A stretch of 10,390 nt of DNA, taken from positions 1 through 10,390 of the forward strand of contig JAFNAU010000039.1 in NCBI GenBank assembly GCA_017860335.1. The letters run 5' to 3'. The notes under the pieces are model-generated. The model saw nothing but the letters and a program-made list of their open reading frames with translations, ran no database searches and was not told the DNA's origin. Position numbers and translations under genes: made by a program. Each line of letters starts with the position of its first letter. Position 1 is the first letter of the stretch. This DNA is from Bacteroidota bacterium. Its GTDB lineage: Bacteria; Bacteroidota; Bacteroidia; Bacteroidales; Paludibacteraceae. This document shows positions 6,185 through 10,390 of this stretch, in pieces.

Positions 6185-7207
6185 ATGATATTAGTAACAG
6201 GAGCAACCGGTATGGTTGGCGGACATCTGATCTGGCATCTGCTCCAAACCAACGAGCGAATTGCGGCATTGACACGCAGCCATGCAAATACAGCTGATCT
6301 GAGAACCGTATTTGAGTTTTACACCAATACACCCGACCAATACCTCAGTCGGGTTAACTGGGTGAAAGGTGATGTACTCGATTTCAATAGTCTGGAAAGG
6401 GCGTTTGAAGGGATGGAATATATTTACCATTGCGCCGCCATAGTCAATTTAGGCAAAAACTACAACGACATGATCCTGACCAATGCCAAAGGAACTGAAA
6501 ATGTAGTGAATGCAGCTCTGTGCAACAAGGTGAAGAAACTGTGTTTTGTAAGTTCCATTGCGGCTGTTTCTGATGACATCAGCCACGGACCGATTGATGA
6601 AAATACACCCATCGAGCCGGACAAGCCGGTTTCAACCTATTCAGAAAGCAAAATGCTGGCTGAGAAAGAAATTGAAAAAGGTATTCAGAAAGGTTTGAAT
6701 GCAGTGATTGTCAATCCGGGTGTAATTCTGGGCATTTCGAAAAAGATGACCGGAAGTGGCGAACTTTTCAAACTGGCAAAAAAAGGATTGCCGTTTTATA
6801 CATTCGGCAAAACGGCTTATGTAGATGTGCGTGATGTTTGCAAGGCAATGATATTTCTGATGAACAGCAACATAAACGGCGAGCGTTTTATCATTGCTGG
6901 AGAAAATTGTTATCATAGGGATATTCTCCGATGGATGGCTGAAGGATATCATACATACCGCCCGTTTATCGGTTTCGGAAAATTGCTGATTCCTGTAGCC
7001 GGTATTCTTGAAATTATTGGGAAAATAGCCGGCTTCACTCCATTGATTGACCGTTCTTCAGCCAGAATTTCCATCAGTCTGAAAGAGTATTCCGTCGGAA
7101 AATTTTTATCCCGGTTTGATTTTACATTTACGCCCATCCGAAAATGTATTCTGGAAATATGTGAATTTGACAGAAAAAGAAAGAAAAAAACGGTTCTGTA
7201 CCCGTAA
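6185..7207 (+). CDS. NAD(P)-dependent epimerase/dehydratase (extended SDR)
   Basis: A 340-residue extended short-chain dehydrogenase/reductase. The dinucleotide-binding motif is TGATGMVG at 5-12, with acidic D64 of the G-D-V-L-D segment at 62-66 after the strand, and H-C-A-A at 82-85. The catalytic set is S123/S124, Y152 and K156 (Y-S-E-S-K), followed by VNPGVILG at 177-184. The first half resembles dihydroflavonol-reductase/3-beta-hydroxysteroid-type SDRs; the C-terminal substrate-binding half, with two hydrophobic stretches near 260-280, is too variable to name a substrate. The end is strikingly basic (R-K-R-K-K-K); its codons lie on the complement of the gal terminator T-tract. The ATG lies 26 bp after the plus-strand -7 box. 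It is transcribed away from the LOG gene and toward galM and looks monocistronic. Confidence 0.87.
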   Translation: MILVTGATGMVGGHLIWHLLQTNERIAALTRSHANTADLRTVFEFYTNTPDQYLSRVNWVKGDVLDFNSLERAFEGMEYIYHCAAIVNLGKNYNDMILTNAKGTENVVNAALCNKVKKLCFVSSIAAVSDDISHGPIDENTPIEPDKPVSTYSESKMLAEKEIEKGIQKGLNAVIVNPGVILGISKKMTGSGELFKLAKKGLPFYTFGKTAYVDVRDVCKAMIFLMNSNINGERFIIAGENCYHRDILRWMAEGYHTYRPFIGFGKLLIPVAGILEIIGKIAGFTPLIDRSSARISISLKEYSVGKFLSRFDFTFTPIRKCILEICEFDRKRKKKTVLYP

Positions 7208-7221
7208 GCACAAAACCGTTT
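7174..7221 (-). terminator. Terminator of the galK-galM transcript, inside the SDR gene end
   Basis: An 8-bp stem (aaacggtt at 7188-7195 with aaccgttt at 7214-7221) extends inward, past one mismatch, by 3 bp (7197-7199 with 7210-7212). In the minus-strand direction the stem runs into a T-rich tract (complement of the A-rich 7174-7190), as a rho-independent terminator should. In the plus direction it is followed by ccatcatt, so it may also halt SDR transcripts but less well. The SDR stop codon (7205-7207) lies in the loop. Confidence 0.8.
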
Positions 7222-7248
7222 CCATCATTAAAACTTATGAAAAATTTC

Positions 7249-8277
7249 TTATTCGGCGAAGAATTTGTAAATGCACCATTCGTCGTATTTTTGCCCCGGA
7301 CGTAATACCGGTGACGGGAAATGCGGATATGCCGGTGATGCCGGAAAGCCCTGAGCTTCGAGACAGATAGCACATTGCGCATCGTATTGTTTACCGTATT
7401 TTCCGGTTTGTTTTTCTACCCAGTTGGCAGCATAAATCTGAACACCCGGTTTTGTCGTGAGTACTTCCATTTTACGCCCGCTTTTCGGTTCATAAATATA
7501 CCCTGCCAGCGCCAGTTCATGCGGTTGGTTTCGGCGAATCACCCAGTTGTCGTCAAGACCCCTGTTGGATGCATAAACCGGATTGTCAATTCTTTCCTCA
7601 ATCAGTGTCGGTTCACGGAAATCATAAGGAGTTCCATCCACTTTCAAAACTTCGCCTGTAGGGCAGGTGTTGTCGTCGAGTGCAGTATGAAAATCGGCAT
7701 TTAACTGGAGAATATGGTCACGTACAGTGCCTTCACCGGCTCCTTTCAGATTGAAGTAGGAATGATTCGTAAATCCTGCAATCGTAGGTTTATCGGTAGT
7801 AGCTTCGTAGTGAATCTTAAGTTCATTGTCGTCCGTTAACTCGTAAGTTACAGTCACGTCCATATTTCCCGGATAACCTTCTTCACCATCGGGCGAAAAA
7901 TAATAAAGCACAATTGCATTGTCTGTAGTTGATTTAACTTCCCAGACACGCATATTGAAACCAACCAGTCCGCCATGCAGGTGATTGGGTCCGTTGTTGA
8001 CTGCGAGGGTGTATTCTTTGCCATCGAGTGTGAATTTACCATCCTTAATACGGTTGGCAAAACGTCCGCAGGTTGAATTGAAATAGGTTTCTTTGGTTGT
8101 AATTTCTTCGAGTGTATCGAAACTCAAAACCACATCGGCCAGCTCTCCGTTCCGGTCTGGAGCCCAAAGCTTCACAACACGTGCACCATAATTAGTAATT
8201 ACAGCCGACATCCCTTTGTTGTTTTTGATTTCGTAAAGAGATACTTTCTTGCCTTCAATGATTATTTCTTCTGCCAT
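7249..8277 (-). CDS. galM: Aldose 1-epimerase (galactose mutarotase)
   Basis: Interconverts the alpha and beta anomers of hexoses, giving alpha-D-galactose to galactokinase. With the ATG at 8277 the protein has 342 residues, normal for the family. The active-site residues known from Lactococcus GalM are all in place: R72 (in GRFANRI), H99 in N-x-L-H-G-G context (NHLHGG at 98-103), H172 (NHSYFNL) as acid, D242 (LDDNW) and E307 (CLEAQGF) as base. An in-frame TTG at 8307 would add ten residues, but it lies within an intercistronic hairpin stem and the added residues do not resemble the family. There is no signal peptide, so the enzyme is cytoplasmic. It follows galK after 83 bp, and its transcript ends at the terminator at 7174-7221. 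After E307 the sequence is QGFPASPAYPHFPS, slightly off the usual PDSPN form. Confidence 0.95.
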   Translation of the reverse strand: MAEEIIIEGKKVSLYEIKNNKGMSAVITNYGARVVKLWAPDRNGELADVVLSFDTLEEITTKETYFNSTCGRFANRIKDGKFTLDGKEYTLAVNNGPNHLHGGLVGFNMRVWEVKSTTDNAIVLYYFSPDGEEGYPGNMDVTVTYELTDDNELKIHYEATTDKPTIAGFTNHSYFNLKGAGEGTVRDHILQLNADFHTALDDNTCPTGEVLKVDGTPYDFREPTLIEERIDNPVYASNRGLDDNWVIRRNQPHELALAGYIYEPKSGRKMEVLTTKPGVQIYAANWVEKQTGKYGKQYDAQCAICLEAQGFPASPAYPHFPSPVLRPGQKYDEWCIYKFFAE

Positions 8278-8305
8278 AGCATAAAGTCTTTTTGAATTTA
8301 ATATC

Positions 8306-8343
8306 AATTCCCTTTATGTAGAAATGTCTGCAGAAAGGGAATT
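8306..8343 (-). repeat. Intercistronic hairpin between galK and galM
   Basis: A perfect 10-bp inverted repeat (aattcccttt at 8306-8315, aaagggaatt at 8334-8343) continues past one mismatch into 5 more pairs (8317-8321 with 8328-8332, one of them G-U), closed by a 6-nt loop. It fills most of the gap between the genes, beginning 17 bp after the galK stop. No T-tract follows in the transcribed direction, so it does not look like a full terminator. A processing, stability or attenuation element is more likely. Confidence 0.75.
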
Positions 8344-8360
8344 AATTGTATTTTGTTTGA

Positions 8361-9521
8361 TTATTCTACTTTCATGGCACCGTTGCCAATTTCAGCAATG
8401 TAGAAATCAGGTTTGATGTTGATTTTAGCTTCATAAGCCTTGCCAACTTTTTCCTTGAATTCTTCGATGGCTTCATCCTTCACCAAAGATACAGTACAAC
8501 CGCCAAAACCGCCACCGGTCATACGCGAACCAATAACACCTTCGATTTTCCATGCTTCTTCGGCCATCGTATCGAGCTCGGGACCGGTAACTTCATAATC
8601 GTCGCGAAGTGAAACGTGAGATGCATTCATCAGCTTACCAAAAAGCTCAATATCACCTTCTTTCAGCGCTTTCACTGCATCGGTGGTACGCTGAACTTCG
8701 CCAACGACGTGACGGGCACGTTTGTGAGCTATCGGATCGGTAATAGCATCTTCAATTTTTTCAAATTCGGCTTCAGTTAATTCAGCCAAGTATTTAATAG
8801 GTCTGACTTTATTGAGTTGTTCAACTGCTAGTTTACATTCGGCAACACGCTGATTGTAAGCGCCCGAGTCGAGTTTGTGCGGGCTGTGAGTATTTGAAAT
8901 CACGACTTTAACACCTTCCAGTTTGACAGGAACGAGTTCAAAATCGAGTGTATCGCAATTCAAAAATATTGCATGATCTTTTTTACCATTAGCGCTTGCA
9001 AACTGGTCCATGATACCACAATTAACCAAAGCGAACTCATGTTCGGCTTTCTGACCGATTTTTGCCAGTTCGGTGCGGTTCAGACCTGTTCCAAGCTGAT
9101 CATTCAGAGCATATGCTGTAACCACTTCGAGTGCTGCTGATGATGAAAGCCCGGCACCATTAGGTACATCGCCCCAAATCATAATATCGAAGCCCTGCTC
9201 AAATGTATATCCACGTTTTACAAATTGTGCAAATACGCCAAGCGGATAATTTGCCCATGATTTCTCGAGACGCTCAGTTAGTTTGTCGAAAGTAACTTTT
9301 ACAACTTCGGGCTGGTTGAGCGAACGGAACTGAACAAATTTTTCGCCGTTTTTACGGATTAATAAATAGGTTCCGAAACTTAGTGCGCACGGAAACACAA
9401 AACCACCATTGTAATCGGTATGCTCGCCAATCAGGTTAACCCTGCCGGGTGAGAAATAAACTGCTTCAGCTTCCTGCCCATAGGCTTCTTTAAAAGATTT
9501 TTTCAATTCAGATACTTCCAT
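8361..9521 (-). CDS. galK: Galactokinase
   Basis: A GHMP-family kinase that phosphorylates alpha-D-galactose to galactose 1-phosphate with ATP, the first committed step of the Leloir pathway. At 386 residues it is full length. The galactokinase signature GRVNLIGEHTDYNGG is at 26-40 (catalytic R27, sugar-binding E33, H34 and D36). The GHMP ATP motif is PNGAGLSSSAALE at 120-132, the catalytic Asp is D172 in CGIMDQFAS (168-176), and the C-terminal motif is RMTGGGFGGC at 333-342. The ATG at 9521 fits the family N-terminus, with a -7 box at 9581-9588. It is the first gene of a galK-galM unit. Neither galT, galE nor a galactose permease is present in the window. Confidence 0.97.
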   Translation of the reverse strand: MEVSELKKSFKEAYGQEAEAVYFSPGRVNLIGEHTDYNGGFVFPCALSFGTYLLIRKNGEKFVQFRSLNQPEVVKVTFDKLTERLEKSWANYPLGVFAQFVKRGYTFEQGFDIMIWGDVPNGAGLSSSAALEVVTAYALNDQLGTGLNRTELAKIGQKAEHEFALVNCGIMDQFASANGKKDHAIFLNCDTLDFELVPVKLEGVKVVISNTHSPHKLDSGAYNQRVAECKLAVEQLNKVRPIKYLAELTEAEFEKIEDAITDPIAHKRARHVVGEVQRTTDAVKALKEGDIELFGKLMNASHVSLRDDYEVTGPELDTMAEEAWKIEGVIGSRMTGGGFGGCTVSLVKDEAIEEFKEKVGKAYEAKINIKPDFYIAEIGNGAMKVE

Positions 9522-9580
9522 GTTGTATTAAATTTTATAATGAATAATTTTTCAAGTATTGCATAAAGAATTAATTTCTG

Positions 9581-9588
9581 CAAATTTA
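9581..9588 (-). promoter_or_regulatory. -7 promoter box for galK-galM
   Basis: The minus strand reads TAAATTTG followed by C, an exact TAnnTTTG match, 59 bp before the galK ATG, giving a leader of about 50 nt. No clear -33 TTTG is visible. The upstream stretch 9622-9667 carries three copies of an ATTATCAA-like motif that could bind a regulator. Confidence 0.6.
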
Positions 9589-9621
9589 CCGGAAATTAGC
9601 AGATTTTTTTGTTAAGAGATG

Positions 9622-9667
9622 ATTATCAATTGTTAATTATCAATATATTTCGGAGTTTTTGATAATT
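9622..9667. repeat. Three copies of an ATTATCAA motif upstream of the galK promoter
   Basis: attatcaat occurs at 9622-9630 and again at 9636-9644, a 14-bp offset. Its inverse, ttgataatt, is at 9659-9667, forming a perfect 9-bp inverted repeat with 9635-9643. The cluster lies just upstream of the galK -7 box, between it and the stop codon of the preceding minus-strand gene. It is a candidate operator, though in AT-rich DNA short repeats also arise by chance. Confidence 0.5.
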
Positions 9668-10069
9668 CTAAAAAGGGATGGTTGAGGGCTCCTTATTCTC
9701 AATTTTAATAATTTTATCTACGACATATTTGCTGAAACCGCGCCAGGGCAGAACTCCGTTGTATTCCTTGTAATGTAGCTCCATATCCTTGCCGCTGCTC
9801 AGCATCAGGGTATCGGCAATGCCTTTGTTTTCCACCGAAAACTCAAATTCGTAGGACTGAATAGTCGATCCCGGGGTTTTTCCGGATGAACGAAATCCGG
9901 ATTGAATCAGTTTTCCTTCGTAGGTTTTGAAAATGACCCCTTTTTTCACCATATAATTGAGTTCTCCCGCTTTTACACCCTCTCCAAACACAAAATAATA
10001 CTTATAATAGACAATACCTGATAAAACCAGGACTACTATTAGCGATATGATCCAGATTGCTTTTTTCAT
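9668..10069 (-). CDS. Small membrane-anchored protein of unknown function
   Basis: A 133-residue protein with one N-terminal membrane helix (about 4-24, after K2-K3) that could be an uncleaved anchor; there is no lipoprotein Cys. The remaining 110 residues are predicted mainly beta: VIFKTYEGKLIQSGFRSSG at 45-63, YEFEFSVEN at 73-81, and MELHYKEYNGVLPWRGFSKY at 97-116. Short Bacteroidota proteins of this appearance exist, and I recall some being labelled '6-phosphogluconate dehydrogenase'. That label has no support here, because the protein lacks a nucleotide-binding motif and is far too short. It has its own -7 box at 10120-10127 and lies 146 bp upstream of galK on the same strand without a clear terminator, so read-through into galK is possible. 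The family's function is not known to me. Confidence 0.75.
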   Translation of the reverse strand: MKKAIWIISLIVVLVLSGIVYYKYYFVFGEGVKAGELNYMVKKGVIFKTYEGKLIQSGFRSSGKTPGSTIQSYEFEFSVENKGIADTLMLSSGKDMELHYKEYNGVLPWRGFSKYVVDKIIKIENKEPSTIPF

Positions 10070-10119
10070 AATTCCTGAATATTTTTTTTGTATAAATTCT
10101 GTTAACTGTTAATTCATTG

Positions 10120-10127
10120 CAAATATA
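10120..10127 (-). promoter_or_regulatory. -7 promoter box for the small membrane-anchored protein
   Basis: The minus strand reads TATATTTG followed by C, an exact TAnnTTTG match, 50 bp before the ATG at 10069. A gttaac palindrome lies in the predicted leader. No clear -33 element is visible. Confidence 0.55.
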
Positions 10128-10191
10128 TAGCATTTTTCTTAGCACGATTGTTTTTTTATAAAAAACTAATCAGATTTTGATTAATTCTTGC

Positions 10192-10199
10192 TAATTTTA
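10192..10199 (+). promoter_or_regulatory. Weak -7-like box for the rightmost gene
   Basis: TAATTTTA matches TAnnTTTG at all fixed positions except the last G. It lies 83 bp before the ATG at 10283. Just upstream, a 6-bp inverted repeat (taatca at 10167-10172, tgatta at 10178-10183) could be an operator. This is the best candidate in the gap but is below the standard of the other promoters in the window. Confidence 0.25.
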
Positions 10200-10282
10200 C
10201 CATCGAAGAAAATAAATAATAAGTTGATTTACGGACATATACATTTCAGCAGTTATAAGATTAACATCTCAACACATCAGCC

Positions 10283-10390
10283 ATGGAAGACAAACTAGTT
10301 ACATTAGCCATACGCACTTACCAGCGTGCTCAAATGATTAAAAGCGTTCTGGAGCAAAACGGCATAGAGACTCAAATTCACAATCTGAAT
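10283..10390 (+). CDS. DUF2007-like N-terminus, possibly of a Bacteroidota universal-stress-type protein (3' partial)
   Basis: ATG at 10283 opens a frame that runs off the window after 36 codons. The residues (MEDKLVTLAIRTYQRAQMIK, then SVLEQNGIETQIHNLN) show a beta-alpha-beta start, with a strand, a helix over an A-Q-x-(I/L)-K-S-V-L-E segment, and a second strand. This resembles the DUF2007 fold, which in Bacteroidota I recall at the N-terminus of proteins labelled universal stress protein. Only about a tenth of such a protein would be visible, so the assignment is tentative; that this is a real gene start is more secure. It is divergent from the small membrane-anchored protein. Confidence 0.55.
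   Translation, partial: MEDKLVTLAIRTYQRAQMIKSVLEQNGIETQIHNLN

Noticed and set aside
7249..8307. galM start at the TTG at 8307
   Set aside because: The TTG lies in the intercistronic hairpin stem, the ten extra residues do not look like the family, and an ATG at 8277 gives a normal-length protein.
9668..10069. 6-phosphogluconate dehydrogenase
   Set aside because: Similar small proteins may carry this label, but at 133 residues with a membrane anchor and no Rossmann or catalytic motif it cannot be that enzyme.
1..10390. Defence system, prophage, insertion sequence or CRISPR array
   Set aside because: No transposase, integrase, nuclease-helicase set, terminal inverted repeats with target duplication, or regularly spaced direct repeats outside the coding repeats were seen on either strand.

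Overview
The window looks like the chromosome of a member of the Bacteroidota, most likely the order Bacteroidales. Four things point there: a type IX secretion (T9SS) C-terminal sorting domain on the first protein, several families largely confined to this phylum (DUF3943, DUF4271, the Bacteroidota form of HemD), near absence of Shine-Dalgarno sequences, and repeated matches to the phylum's -7 promoter box TAnnTTTG directly upstream of genes. No rRNA, tRNA, transposase, phage gene or CRISPR array was found.

Layout. Positions 1-1389 (+) hold the 3' part of a secreted repeat protein with eleven ~29-residue Trp/Tyr repeats and a T9SS signal, closed by a strong terminator. Positions 1636-2343 (+) encode an exported DUF3943 protein, which meets a queuosine-precursor transporter (yhhQ, -, 2346-3026) tail to tail with 2 bp between stop codons. 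From 6097 down to 3153 a minus-strand housekeeping cluster runs LOG-family phosphoribohydrolase, DUF4271 membrane protein, uroporphyrinogen-III synthase (hemD), RNase P protein (rnpA) and YidD. It joins tetrapyrrole synthesis, tRNA 5' maturation and membrane-protein insertion. Divergent from it is an extended SDR (NAD-dependent epimerase/dehydratase, 6185-7207, +). Positions 7249-9521 (-) are a galactose-entry pair, galK then galM: the mutarotase supplies alpha-D-galactose and the kinase phosphorylates it. Upstream are a small membrane-anchored protein of unknown function (9668-10069, -) and, divergently, the first 36 codons of another gene (10283 to the edge, +).

Most of the window is ordinary core-genome content. 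I found no convincing undescribed multi-gene system. The points most worth a second look are regulatory or structural: the Trp-rich repeat array; face-to-face -7 boxes forming a perfect inverted repeat between the LOG and SDR genes; a gal terminator embedded in the 3' end of the opposing SDR gene; a long hairpin between galK and galM; three copies of an ATTATCAA-type motif upstream of galK; a possible compact pseudoknot in the yhhQ leader; and the non-ATG start of hemD. All names rest on recognising motifs by eye, without database searches.
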